Under the pieces are notes generated by a model. It saw only the letters and a list, made by a program, of their open reading frames with translations. It was not told the DNA's origin and did no database searches. From NCBI GenBank assembly GCA_013397435.1, contig VZRG01000856.1, positions 124,001 through 188,000 of the forward strand: a stretch of 64,000 nt of DNA, given 5' to 3'. The DNA comes from Erythrocercus mccallii. Taxonomy: Eukaryota > Chordata > Aves > Passeriformes > Dicruridae. The number at the start of each line of letters is the position of its first letter. The first letter of the stretch is position 1. This document shows, one piece after another, positions 22,906-37,008 of this stretch. Position numbers and translations under genes: made by a program.

Positions 22906-25900
22906 ATTAAACATTATATGGTAAAGATGATCTGTGAGTTTTGGAGTGTGGGAGGCAAGTCTACTGGACACTGAGGACTCAAGGCAATTCTTTTCATTAA
23001 AAATATATAATTTTTAGTTATTACCCAGGAGGTGTTTTTACGTTATGAATTAAACTTCACAGAAAATTACTTAGATTAAAAATAAGATTTCTTCAATCAT
23101 TGCTGAAGCAATGAATTCCCATTAGATGATCCTAGAGTAGCAGAATAAATATGTATGAAAAAGAAGCAAAGGCTGCAGTCTGCCAAGGTTATTCTGTCAG
23201 CTGGCAAAAGTTACACAGCAAAAAAAACCTTTTCAAAAATGAGGTGCATTTGAGCTCTAGTTTTACTATCAAAGTAGTAAACTTCTACAGTTGAAAAACT
23301 GACATAAGTACTATTTAAATAACTTAACTGAAACATAACTTGTCTTTACACAAAGTGGATTAAGACCATTTTAAGAAGGCTGCATGTATAATGTGGTGTC
23401 TGGGTACAGTTATTTTAGATTAAAAACTTGGAGAAGAAATAAATTTCAAGTAGTGGTCACTCCAAGAACTTGAGGGAAAAAAAAGGGCAAGAAAGGAAGA
23501 AAGTTTGAAGCTTGTCAGCAAAGTTTATACAAAAGATATTAAAGATCATTAAAGATATCCTATTTCCAGCTGTATTTAATTATTTAGTATATAGCTAGCT
23601 TTAAGGTCTGGACTACCCCTCAATTTCCTCCCTAAACAATAACTTAGAATAATTACTCAGGGATACTGTTCCAACATATGCTCAAGAATAACCCTGAAGG
23701 AACTCTGCATCTGCCTCAAAAGGAGCATTTCTGACCAAAAAAACGCTCTGTTTTGAATGTGTTTGAATTAATACCTCTCCTTCAAAAGCTCATTAATTAT
23801 CAAAAGTCAGAAACACACAGAGATGGCTCCTACCTGACACCACATCAGAAATCTGACAAACCTCATTTGACTGTAATGAAGGTGACAAGTGCCAGATTCC
23901 ATTGCTGGATGGAGCCTCTCTCCTGCACTCCCAGCTGAGCCTGCAGCACTGCCACAGAAAACCCCAGGGCCATTAAAAGGGGGGAACTGGGTACATTCCT
24001 GAACACCTACGGGACTTGAAAAATTAAAATCACCATTCACCTGAACATAGAAAATACATACTGAAAAACAAGCTCAGCTAAAGAGGAATTCATACAAACA
24101 TTCTAGGAAACAGAAGAGAAAAAGCAACAAAATTATCAGAAACACATGAAAAAGTTAAAAGGAAATAACCCAAGTACTCTTTGCCTTGATGTATGTTTAA
24201 TAATTCTGATTTTAATATATTTTAACATAAATTCCTTGTTCATATATAGATATTTGCTAAGTTTGTTACTAGATTCTAGCAGTACTAACTTGAAAGGGGA
24301 AAAAATTATAAGTCTATAATTTTCAAATGGGCAACTATTCTTCAAATTAGATATAAAATAACAAAGGCTCTAAATACAGCATGATTTTTTCTTCAGTAAA
24401 TATTATGTTTAATTAATATTACTACAGGAAACCATATTATAATTTCCCTGACCCTCTCTAAATATGCAGCAGCACAAACAGTTACTCCCTAATTGTTTAG
24501 AGAATACCTGATCCATACATCAACCCCTGTAGCCTCCAGCCCTGAGGTCCTCCTTTTGTTGGGTTTTAGCTTTGTTAAAAACACGGTTCATCATTTCTTC
24601 TCCTCCGCTAAGATGCCATTAGGTCACGCACCAGTTTCCTTTAATCACAGCAACACAGCATTCCCATGTTTTCACAAGGGTTTTAAATTCTGCCTCAGCT
24701 GTGCTGAAGCACTTTACATACCCTTAAAATCTATAAACGAGGCAATATCGACTGTCAGTCTCACAAGTAATTGCACATGCCATCCTGCTAACAGCTGGAA
24801 AGGAGAGTTTAGCAGAGCTCACCAAGCCCTGTCTGCACCAGGAAACACATCCATAATCATCTCGCTACTGCTGACACAATTTCCCCTCCAATGAGCTTGA
24901 GATCAATGGGTAGATTGTGCATTTCCAAGTATGAAGCAGGCATATATGAAGTGTTATTTTGCAGGCATGCTCTGAATTCCTGCTTCCCAGAACAGATTTC
25001 ACTGAGAAACATTCATACAAACAGAAACACACCAGAATCAAGACACTAATCTTGGAATTTTTACACCTGTAACAGACAAATGTGAAAAGGGAGCAACATT
25101 TATAGGTGCGGTTTACAGGCTACGATCCAGCTGGAAAAACACCCCTGAGGAACCTTTTTTTTGACCACTGAGAGGTTGTTCTGAAACTGCATGGCAAATC
25201 TCTGAGGAGCACAGAGAAGCTCCTGTGCTCAGATACTCAATGCTCATAGCAGTTTTTTAGGGAAGGTTAAATGGATGTCACTATCTCCATCTGGTAAGGG
25301 AAAACATCATACAGATCGGATTCTTTTTGATATACAAGCCCTGACCTATTGCTAGTGATGTTTAATTGAATCTTTTTCAAGAAGCCTTTTTCACTCGTAT
25401 TTCATTTGACTGCCTTTAAACTCTTCACTCCAAGAAAATTCTTTGCCTAAATAAAGATTTTCAAAGGCAAGAAACTAAACATTTATGAAATTCAGGTAAT
25501 TTTTTAAAATCAAAGACAGTGGTCCATTCATCAAGTGGAAGACAGGTGATACTGGAAAGAAAAGACTCTCACCTTTCTTTTCTTCTGTTTACTGGCTGAG
25601 GGTACAATGAATGGTGTTGTATTAAAACCGCAGAATGAAGGATGCCTTTCTGGAAGTGCCAAAAGCATTGAGGAGAAGTTCTGCAAAGTCAAATCTCCAC
25701 AGTGGAAGATTTAGAGAGAAGAACAGCTATTTATAGACAAAAACTAATCCAAAAAGGTGGATCAGCATTTGGCACAGAGTTTGGGGTCATATAAGAAACC
25801 AACTCTTTCATTCAGGCTCCCTAAAACAAAACTACAACTCTGCCATCACAAACTTCTTTCCTGGTAGCTGGACACACTGTCAGACTATATCTAGACATCC

Positions 25901-28900
25901 AACACTGTTCAAGACCTGATTCTTCCCTATTTTGAACTCTAAGAGAAGTATGAAAAAGGTGTAAGAGAATCACTTAAATTTCTACACCTCTTTTTTACTG
26001 ACCTGTGCTGGTATTGATAACTGTTTTGATCCAAAGCAGCAGGGAGTGCCATCCTCTTCATATTGATGTCAAAAGACAAAGGTGACTTTCCAACCTGGAT
26101 TTCAGCAGCCACCTGTCAGAGGCATGTCCTGTTTGCTGCATTTTGAACAAGTGCTCTTACCCTGCACTGTGCAGATGGAACTTTATCTTTCCACAGACTC
26201 AAGGGATATTGTTCCTTACTGAATGGGCTACTGACAGAGTTCCACTCCCCATGATCCTGTGAGGCAAATGCCTTCACCAGGGAACAACTCCTCAGGTTGA
26301 TCAAAACCAGTGTTCACAGTCCTGGTTATCATCAGGCAAACTGGGTGCACCCTTCAGATGAAAACATGGGGCACTCCAATTACTGCCAGAGGCCAATTCT
26401 GCCTACAGTAATATTGTTTGAAAAACAATAGAAACCTGGGTTCAAATAATTAAAGCACCTGAAGATGAAAGGATCTCCTATAGGTTTCAAAGCAGTGATC
26501 TTTGTCTGTCTGAACCAATTCCAAGACATTTTTCAGCTGCCTGTCCTTGATTGTCTCCCTATATGTGGCTGAAGTTTCCCATTAGAAAACAGAATGAATT
26601 TCAGTCCCGAGATTAAAACACATTCTGAGACTGCAATTTCATGTTACAAATGCTTCACTCTGAATGCTGTTGTGGAGTTCCTAGCTGGAAAAAAGGGACT
26701 GTGTGATTGAGGACAGGAAGTGTGGGCATCTTGCTTTCAATGAGCCACTCAGATCCATTTTGAGTTCATACAATCCAGTCCTATATTTTCATAACCAGTC
26801 CCATATCACTTCAGAACGGCCCTGAAATGTGGCACAAAGCTTCTAGATTCAATCAACCACCAGAAACTAAACGTGCAGTCACTGCCTTAGCTGCCTATCC
26901 TCTAGCAGCTGCCATTTCAGGAAAATTAGGACACCCTTCTCTGCAGCACAGCAGAAACACCGTGCAGTTATAAACAAGGTAATAATGCATAAATTATGGA
27001 GTTGGACCCCATTGAGGAGATCAGCTCAAGGGCTGGTGACAAAAGTAATATGCAGAAAATATTGCTGTGTTGCAATACAAAATCCCTGCAAAAAGCAAGC
27101 TATATTCTAGCACATCAATGAAAAAGCACTCACAATCAGTGCTTAGGTTTGGGTTTTTATGATGCTGAACAATAACAATTTGCTTTCATTGCCATTCATT
27201 GCAGTGTAATTGCTCTAATTTTCCCAGAAAGTCAGGATGAACAGAAGACATATTCATATTATCTGACTCAGTTCCCCCTTACTTTCTGATACTTTTCTCT
27301 CTTGTAAACCCTAAAAAACAGCTCCAGACATTTACTGTACAGACAATTTGTCACTTACTCCTGTGACAATAAACAATTCTTATCCTCCACAGACCCAGTT
27401 TGCTGTGGTAACATTCATTTGCAGAAGGAGGATTTCTGAACTGCATCAATCTGAAAACCTCCCAAGAAAAGACACCTGCAAATCTTCCAAGGTTTATGAT
27501 TCTCCTTGATGAAACAGTGGCTCAGGAACAGAGCAGGATGAGCCATCCTGTGCCTTTTGAGATTTCTCATTACAATGTTTTAGATCTCAAGGACAATCGA
27601 AACTTATGCAAGAAGTTTTATTGTGCATTTTTCAACTCTAAATAAGACAGTACACACACAGGAGGAAAAACTGAAAAATAAGAAAATCAAACCCAAGAAA
27701 CCAAGAACTGAATTTTGGTAGACATAGTTCCAAGGCCTGAACCTCTGAGTAAAGGCAAATAAAAGCTGGATTCAGCTGGATGCAGGAATCTATTATTGAA
27801 GATACCATCAACAAATTTGCTTTACAATTAGATCCCACAGGGAAGTCAAAGATTAGGAGTTTAGAACTATCTTTCTGTTGGTGCTTTATATCATTCAATT
27901 TATGATTTAACCAAGCCTGGCAAATATTTGCCATTAGAGATTATATTAGTTGTTCTAGAAGTCACAGTAATAGAACCAGTTTTTAATTAGGCTCACTACA
28001 ATTTCACTATCATTTGATATTATTAAAGTTTGCCCACAAAGAAAAATATTTTAAGCATCAGGTAATACCACTTGCTTAGAAAAGACCCAGAATACACAGC
28101 ACCACCTTTTTTTTCCTATTCTCTTTCTTTCAATCTAATTTTACATGATTAATCAGATGCATGCTGCCCAGCTTTCTGCAAACTGCAAAGCAAAGGCATT
28201 GCTATCATAAAAACCTACTTTTGCATAATCAGACAAGATTTAGCATGCCATTCATCTTCATTATACAGCTGATAAGCAATTCCCAAGTTGCATGGTTTAC
28301 TTCTCCTGCATACTGACTGGCTGCTACAAAAATAAACATGTTTTGGAGCATCCAATATGTTGATATAAATAAACAAGAGTTGAAATATAAAAAGGGTAGT
28401 CTATAACTATTTAAGTACAGTATGTACCCTGGATGTATATATATCAGAAGCAGCAGAAGTTTTCCTTTTTTCCAAAATATACTTTTATTTGAACTTCCCC
28501 TTACCTATACACAGAGCAGTTCCTCTGACTAATAGACATTCCAAAAGATGAGACATGTGGAGACAAAATTCACATACCTCCTGAAAAGATGTGGGAAAAA
28601 ATTTCCAAATTCACCATAAATACCTACAGAAAGAGAAGAGGTGACCTGAATATCCTGAAACCTCTTGACCCCAACTCCTCTCCAAAGTCTGTCTCAGGGG
28701 TGCAGAGGGAAGAATAAAAAGAAATATTTCTAATAAAAGAACATGACATATTAATGATTATGGAATCTATTAAATTTAATGTTACAACATCTGCTCTAGA
28801 TACACCCAACATAGAGCTGGATACTGAAGACTCAAGAAAAGCCACGGCAATATTCAGTGTAGCAGCACAGTAGAGGCAGAGTTAATCACTGCTGTACATG

Positions 28901-31900
28901 TGACTTTGTGCAAAAGTATTTCATTTGTTCATACATCTGAATTGTATAACAAGATAACTTATATTCAAATAATAAATAGCACTTACAAGACTATAATTTA
29001 AAAAAATCCAAAGTATGGTTAAGAAGCAATTGTCTCTATCAGCTTCACTAAATATTCCTTTATCAGATTGTGAAATATTTACTACTGCTGGCTGCCTGTT
29101 CTGGGGCTCTCTAGGATCATCACCAGAAAGATTGCTTAGGTGAAAGGAACAGTGCTGTGTTTAAAAAAAACCCCAACTTTTGTTTTCAGTTTATTAATAT
29201 TGATGAATTAATAATTTTCTCTCAACTCGCACAATACTGAATTACAAGATGCTCCTGGTCAGAACTCTTCTCTCAGAGCACCTGTGAACATTTATTTCAT
29301 CTCTCCAGAGACCTGTTACCACCTTGCCAAGCTTTCCTTCCTGAGCTTTATTCTTCTGCAAACTTTGGAATTTAGCCTGAGGAGCTAGACAAATTTGGAT
29401 GCTCTCACTCTCTTCTCAGTGGCTCTGTGCCTGTAAGAATGTGCTCCAGATAGAAGTTATTTTTAACCTCAATTAGTTTGCTGTATTAGCACAAACAAGG
29501 ATATGACGTCAGGTTGAATAAGCAGACAAATGGGGACAAAATTCATAAACTAGTATTGCTCAAAATAAAATGAAGAAAAAAGAGGGGGAGGGGTGTGTAT
29601 AGTTACACACACTTCATCCACTTATCCTGTCATTCTCTTGCAGTACCTTCCCTTCTTCCCAGGGTAATTTTCTGATCCAGTCCCTGGCTCAGGGATTAGC
29701 AAAAGGATCATTAGGCTTCACACGTACAGGTGAACACAGAGCAGGATTTCCATGCACTTTAAACATCAGAACAGGTTTTCATCCTTCACTGATACCTCTA
29801 CCTCTTAACCAAGGGCTGTATTTATCTGCGTTGTCAAGCCATAGTGTATCTATGGCCAATGAGGAAATTAAATTTGCTTGCTAGAACACACATATATTCA
29901 GTTGCTTATTTTTTCTTTGCTTTCTTCCTTAATAGAAGTAGAGCCCATCAAGTTTGCCAGACAGATCATTAGAATGAAATAACATACACGAGATAATTGC
30001 AAAATATTTTTTCCCAGATTCTCTTTCTTCCCACAGCAGCATTTAATCTGGCACTGCCCTTCTGAAGGATGGCAGATGTCTGGGGCCATGCAAGTCAGCT
30101 CCCCAATGGAAGAGAAACCAGTGACATCAAGTCCAGGTATAATTTGAGAGTAACTAGTTCTATTTATGCAGGGTCTCAGTTCCAGATTTGACAAAGAAAT
30201 TACCGAATTGCCTCTGAGTGATCTCTTCTTTCAGTAACAAGCCCAACAGCAGTGGGCAGTGCTCAAAGAGCAGCTCTGCCCCAAGAACTGAGTTTAATCA
30301 GAACCCTGGGCAGAGAGTGAACTCTCCTGCTGCTCTCACAGTCCCTCTCCAAAAGCCTTGTCACCACAGCCAGCCTTGCATAAGCCACGCTTCCAGCAGC
30401 ACAGCACGTCTTCCCAGGAATGAACATATGCTCGTGGGCTAAGGAACAATCCTCCTTGAATCTGCCTGCAACTACCATCTGTTAACACCTACACACCCCT
30501 GTTCCTCACTACTGACACAGACAGCTCCTACAGGTCAAGTCAGAGGCTTTGTGGGGCCAGACTTGCTGCAAACACAACCCACACATGACAGTCACCCTCT
30601 CCAAACATTCACCCACAGCACAGAAGCACCAGCAGTTACTCACCAACAACTTGCAGAATAAGGGCACTTTTACAAGGTTTGCCTGGAGCAGCTCTTCAGA
30701 TGTGGTTTTTTTCAAAGTGAGATTTTATGTTTCTAGATACCTAACACCCAACATCCATGTTAAAATTTCAGATTTGTGTGAAATAATAATTTCCCTCATT
30801 TATTACGAGCTTGTCTAAAGAGGGGGGTATATTTATAGCCATGATTACCAGCCAGTAGCTGAGCTGAAACCTTGGCAGGCATCCACTGAAGATGACAGTG
30901 ATCCACTGAGCTATGTTAACAAGGACAGGGCACAGGGGAAAGAAGTGACCACAGAGGCAGAAATACAGTTGAGGAACAAAGCTACTCTATTTTGTTAATC
31001 TGATTAAATAAAACTGCTCATTACAATGGTCTCCATTAAAAATGTTAAAAAGCATAAAACTATTTCTCCATGATATGCCAATTCTAGTCAAATAACTCTA
31101 GATCAAGTCCAGAAGGGAAAATCCAAGACATATCTATCTCTCTTCAACTTTATTAATTTGATTTCAGAATAAAAAGCAATTCTGTTTAGTACCCTAAAAT
31201 AATCTGTAGACTAAATTGGTCTCTGAAATGTGATCAGTAAATATATTAATGTTTTTAAACTTTCCACATGTGTTAAACAACGTTCAACATCATGCAGTAT
31301 TATGGAACTAGGAGAGAAAGAGGACAGCACTGGAAGGTGTAACAGCCTGCTAATCTGTACAGCTTTAAAAACATGAGAGGCAGGGAAAATTATCTTCCCA
31401 GACATTCCACCGACAATTAGGACTGTGCACTGAAACAGCAATGCTACCCAGAGTCAAGAAAACCCAGCATCTGATTTTCTAAATTCATTCATTTTCATGT
31501 TCACTTCTATAAATGTTTGTTATTGACCTGAGCATTATATGAGTCTCCAGTTACCATTGATCCCATATTTCAGTGAATATACACAAATAACAAGGTCAAA
31601 TAAGGAGATGGACTAGAATCACGAGCAGAATTCCTCCTGAATAAGTGACCCCAAGGTCTGCAGTTTTTCTAGACACATCTGTATTAGAGTTCCCTTCATT
31701 GATAAAAATCCCATAGCTACAGAAATACCAGGTTAAACATAATTACATCTTGAACTGTTATTTATCACACTTATAAAACACATGATCCCCACTGTTGTTA
31801 AATTTATTAACTGGTATTCCCAGCTGGGTTAGATTTACAGCATTCAAGCATGTGAAGCATGATCCATTTTCTTTTTACAGATTATTAAACAAAAAAATGT

Positions 31901-33480
31901 TTTAAGAGCCCTGAAAAAAAAATTTAAACTCAATTTATATTCAGGATTTGACTTAGAACGATTAAAATCTAAATCACTAGTACTAAAATTTGGAACATTA
32001 AAATAACAGCAATATGCTTAAACATTTCACTCAGTTGTGTTCACTCAGTTTCTGTTTGAGACTCTTCCAAAGAAGACAACCATAGGTTTCAATGAACCAA
32101 CCATATGATAGAATCAGGGACAGATGGAGAACGAGACTGTGGCAGTGCACTCACAGATGGAAGAGTTTGTAGACGATATAATAAAGATATTTTACACCTC
32201 TCTGTATTTTCAGTAAACAGTGAAATAAGATGCCAAAAGGCTATCAGTGTTGGTGGTAGAAGTTACAGCTTCTACTTGCAAAACCATGCTAAAATCTATA
32301 CTTGAACCACTTCACATTAAAAGTAGTTTGAATTTCTGAAATGCCCTCATTCCTGATTTTCAAGAGATGAGCTTTAGTAACTACTGGGAACAGCGACAAT
32401 CTAAACCAATACCAGATGAATTTGGGGTACATTCCCAGAAATTCTCTAATTTGATTGCTCTCAAAGGCAAGAATGTTAACAGTACTGGCCAAAAAGTTAA
32501 ACATCCTCAAGAAGTTACATAAACAAAGAATTACTTCTTTAAATGAAGAGATCATGTTAACCCACATGAGATGAATCAAAATGGTAAATTAGTTTATCTC
32601 AGCTATCTGTTTTACTTTGCTTGTGTGCACAGCTTTGCCACTCCCATTCCTTTATCTGAACCCATGAATTTTCTCCAGTTCTTGCTCCCAGTCCCACTGG
32701 TGGGAGTGAATGATCAGCTCTCTGGGGCTCAGCTGCTGGTTGGAGCCACAACAGTAATTTAGTCCCATGGAACATCATACAAAATTATGGAAGTTTCCAT
32801 TTCATGATGCACAGCAAAGAATTGTAGTTTGGGATGATGAGGAGTTTAATTTCAAAAGTATAACCCATCCAAATTAAAACTCTTCCATAGGCATACCCTT
32901 TGAATTCTTATTTCAAAGGCTCTTCCCATTCTTTACGCTCATAATATTTGCTTCCTGTAGAACCTGCATAATTAATAAAAATTCAGATTGCCTTTCCTCT
33001 TCTTAAAACTTCTTGTCTAACCAGAGTTGCTCAAGATCCGCTATAACAAATAAAGTAGAATACTTATTTCAGACATGTTTTTTAAAATCTCATTCACTTT
33101 GTTTTAGGGAATGAAATATAAATATATCAAAAGCCACTCTGCATATTTTAGTGCAATTGGGTAGTGGCAGTTAATTTTTGGTTTGTGTGTTCAGGTGCTT
33201 AAAGCTCTCCAAAACTGCCCAGCTTTTCGTGAGTTGAAATTGCAATCTGATATTACGCAATTTTAATTTATTTACGCTGCAGAGTTATACAGAATCACCT
33301 TCAGTCAAGGTTAGAAATAAAATAAACATTAAACAAATAACTGCAGTGAGCCTACCACTCTGACAACTTGCAAACAAAGGGGGGTTGCTAAATGAGATTA
33401 GTAACTATCCCTATCTCTGTTAGTAGTACAGTAGATCCAACTTTTTGTAAAGATCAATACAGCAAAAAAAAGTACCACTG
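22906..33480. other. Intergenic DNA without supported genes
   Basis: AT-rich sequence. The longest open frame in the window (24493-24894, 133 codons) starts at TTG rather than ATG and encodes no domain I recognise; no splice-compatible neighbours were found. The segment around 24,530-24,900 and the one around 28,140-28,330 have balanced composition and dense motif-like words, so they could be conserved noncoding elements. Nothing else is nameable. Confidence 0.55.
32640..32765 (+). mobile_element. Possible interspersed repeat or LTR remnant
   Basis: The stretch beginning CTTTATCTGAACCCATGAAT and continuing CCCACTGGTGGGAGTGAATG, then GGCTCAGCTGCTGGTTGGAG and CCACAACAG, resembles the tail of a repeat common in passerine bird genomes (GGTGGGAGTGAGTGA..GCTGTGTGGTGCTTAG..GGCTGG..TAAACCACAAC). 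It is recalled from familiarity, not searched. There is no internal retroviral coding sequence next to it. If correct it is a degraded solo fragment. Confidence 0.3.
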
Positions 33481-33800
33481 TAAGGGGGAGGTGCAGAACA
33501 TGGAAAGATTTGTTATTTTTCATTACGTATTGAGCAACCTATAACATAGAAAGCAATATGAACAGCTGGATAAGTATGCCTTTGTTTTGTCCTTTAACTC
33601 TAGCCTCAAATAAAGTTGACTCATTTAGAAGCCTCCTTTCAGTATCATTTGTTCCAGAGTTGTCTCCTCTGCCAGGCACTCTCGCTACAATAATCTCTTT
33701 TGATCACCAAGTGTAACAGGTTTTTCCTACAATTGCAAATTATTTCAGTGTAATGCAAATTAATTTTTATTGTTTCTTATTCAAAAGACATAATCCCAGG
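33481..33800. promoter_or_regulatory. Candidate enhancer-like segment
   Basis: It holds ATGCAAATTAAT at 33753-33764, identical to the 12-mer at 21147, plus ATTGCAAAT at 33732-33740, a CCTTTGTTTTG SOX-like word and a CAGCTG E-box. The density of developmental-factor motifs and the non-repetitive composition suggest a conserved noncoding element. This is inference; no comparison could be made. Confidence 0.3.
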
Positions 33801-36800
33801 AGACAGACAGATACTCACTGCTTTGATCACCAATAGAAATGGCAAGAATTAAGCTTCTCATTTGTCATTTATAAAAATATTTGTCTTAGAAATCTTTAAA
33901 AGTCAACATTTATTTTAAAATAAAATAGGGTGCTATTCCTTGATTTATATTATGAAAGCAGTAACCAATTGTTGGTAACAATAAACAGACTTACGTAATG
34001 CACAATTTGGATCATTAAAAGTAGCTAATAAAAATTCACAAATATCGATGAACCAAGTAAAATACTGAAACCTTGATCAACTACTCTGCTGGAACCTACA
34101 CACAGTGATTCTTAAAGCTAAACAGGTCATTCTGCCAATAAGTAGTGTTGATGTCTATATGCTTTATAGAATCTCCATAGCTTTAAAATATTCTATAATC
34201 ACATTTTCCTCAACAGAATTTGACTGTTGAGACCTAGACATCATGAACTATAATTATTCAGCAATTAATATTATGGAAAATTATATGTCATTTAGTAAAG
34301 CTTCACATCAGAGAGGGAACCAGTTCTGAAAATAAAAGACAAATGTAATAAACATAATATTAAAATTTATTAGCAATTAGCAAATGAAAGCAATAGACCT
34401 TTCAAGATTAGAGGTACTCCAAGCTCTCCAGTTGAAGTGATGGAGCTTAAATACAGATAATAAAGGCTAAATGTAAAGCCATTCCAAATGACATTTTACC
34501 TTATACACTTGTTTGCATTACTGTGGAATAATCAAATACCCGTCTCTGAGCAGTCATGTTTCCATGTGACAAGTAAAGAGCTTACTCCCATCTTCAATTT
34601 ACTCCTGTTGTAAATAAGAGCAGCTGTCTCCCAAGACTGAACTCAGTGCAGAAGCATTTGCAAGCACTTGGAAGCTAAAATGAATAACATCACATATACC
34701 TAATTGTTTAAGGGAACCAAATGTATTTCTCATGTTGCTACATGTCAAATGGATCAATTACCTCATCTCATGTGCCTTGTCAAACTGAAAACTGATCTTG
34801 CATCTTTCCAGGTCATAGATCTATTTATTTTTGTCACATAATGTTCAGTACTTTGAATGATTTATAGGAAATGAGGGAAGCTGCACTATGTTTTGCCAGA
34901 CTAAAAGCAGCAGTTCAGAAAGCAGCAGTTCCTAAGCACTTGCCCATCCTTTTATTGATGCACAGTAAATGATGTTAATCAAGACTTCAATGTAAAACTT
35001 CTAAAACCAATGACTGAGTTCTATACACTTTGAGTTCCCAAAATGAAAAGTCAAGACAAAATGTTTTCTAAACCTTAGCTTTGTGGGCCACATATTGTTG
35101 TAGAAAAACTATTTATTATGGTACCATTCCCTCCTTGTGAGAGGTGATTAACTGCAGATCAAATGTATTAGCTATGCATCAGGAGTTAGGTACAATATTC
35201 ATCTTACAATGTCACTCTGTTGATAGGACCACTTTTCCCATTACACTAAAAATTCCAATACTGCAATTAATGAACCTAGGCAATGTTTAAAGTAAATAAG
35301 CCCTTTTACTATAATAGGAGGGAAAGTATTTACACGCGGATGAGGTACAATAAAGCAACCTGTTCATAGCTTTTTTGCAATTCCTCCATGCAATTACTTC
35401 AGACTGAGAACTGCAATGTGAAACCCCCAAATTAAATACAATTAGTTCCATGGATTAACTTCACAGCAACGACACTTTAATACTCCCAGAACGCTACAGT
35501 CCCCTAACTTACTAGTGTTCACGCATTTTTATAAATCCTTGGAACTGGATCATTCTGTCTTCCTCTCCCGTGCTATACACATTTATCCCTGGCACTTGAA
35601 TCTATTTCTCTTTGAATTCTGGGACTCATCTGTGTCATGTTGTGGCTGTAAAACAGTTACTATAGGGTGCATGTGGGGAAGGACAATGAGTAAATCAGTT
35701 CAGGGCCAGACACTCTATAGATGTAAGGAGCTCAGCCCCTGCTAGAATATCCATATCCCCACAGACAGATGAGAACTCCAAGGGTTAACCTTAAGTAGTC
35801 AAGTCCCCACCTCATATAGTGCATAATCTCCTCACCAGTGTGGGCACACAAAGAGAAGGATATTATAAAACTACTGCCATATGCTTCTGATTCAGGATGT
35901 AAAACACTCCAGGGCATGTCTGAAAGCAGATGGACCTCTGCAGAGATCATCTAAATCCTCCTTGAAAATGTATGGAGCAAAAGAAGAGATGCGACCATGG
36001 CAGATCAGTCTACAATCAAATAACATTCCATCATACAAATAGCAAATATGTGATAAACACTCAGATGGATTTCAGATCTGGGGTTATAATACTTCATTTC
36101 ATCAAGTCATCAGATTACCATGCAATGGCAGTCAAAAAAGAGTAAATTGAACCTTAGGCAGTATTAAGAAAGAAACTAAGACCAAAATATCAAAAACATC
36201 TTAAACACCGTCCACTTTGGGTCTCCCTGCCCTCAAAAAGAATAGAACAAGAGAAAGTACAGAACAGGCTGACAAAAGTGAGCAAAGATATTAAATAGTT
36301 TTGTATTAGACGCAAAGGCTCCTCAATCAAGATTAAAGAAGGATTTTGAAGAAGTCTATAAAAATCAAGGGTGCCATGGAAAACAAAGCATATCAAATGA
36401 CAGGCACATGGCAGGTTACAAACAAAAAAGTGTAGTCCTTCACAGTATTTAGGAATTACACTTAGGATTAAAAAAACAATGGGTCCTTTCTTAATTTATA
36501 GGAATTCCTTTTTGTTCAATGTCTTGAGTAAATCTCAGAAAACCAAATCGAGTAAAGCATGAGTGAGTTCAACAGGGAATCATAAATCAGTAAAATGAGG
36601 ATTCCTTTAAAAATAGGTCAGGATACATTGCAATATTAATCCTTCTCTAAGTACAGGTTGCTTCATGTACATCCCATTTTTTTATGTTGCAAATGCTTTC
36701 AAGCATCTTATTAGTGTTGAAGCAGCTCAAACAGCACAGAAGTCTTGTTCAGCACTGGAAGGTTTTCTCATATTTTCCTAAACAATGGGAAAGGAGATGT

Positions 36801-36843
36801 ATATACACACTGCATCAGGAGTTACCAATGAAGCAGAATAAAT

Positions 36844-37008
36844 GGGTCACACAGTGTTTTTAGAAGTCTGTTACTGTGAAAATACATGCCCACTAATGGG
36901 ATGTAAAACCAGGTTCTCAGTAAGTAGGTCATGCAGCGTTTTTATAGACTATTAGAACATACACATGCATACTAATGGAATACAAAACTGGATTCTGTAA
37001 AAGTAAGA
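36844..37008. repeat. Tandem duplication, two ~82-bp copies
   Basis: Copy 1 (36844-36925) begins GGGTCACACAGTGTTTTTAG and contains CATGCCCACTAATGGGATGT. Copy 2 (36926-37008) begins AGGTCATGCAGCGTTTTTAT and contains CATGCATACTAATGGAATAC. They align nearly end to end with small gaps and roughly three-quarters identity by eye. The sequence just upstream (36800-36843, ACACACTGCATCAGGAG..) may be a decayed partial third copy. Confidence 0.8.

Noticed and set aside
24493..24894. 133-codon open frame on the + strand
   Set aside because: It begins at TTG, has no recognised domain and lacks splice or poly(A) context. The ATG-initiated part is only about 93 codons. Likely chance.
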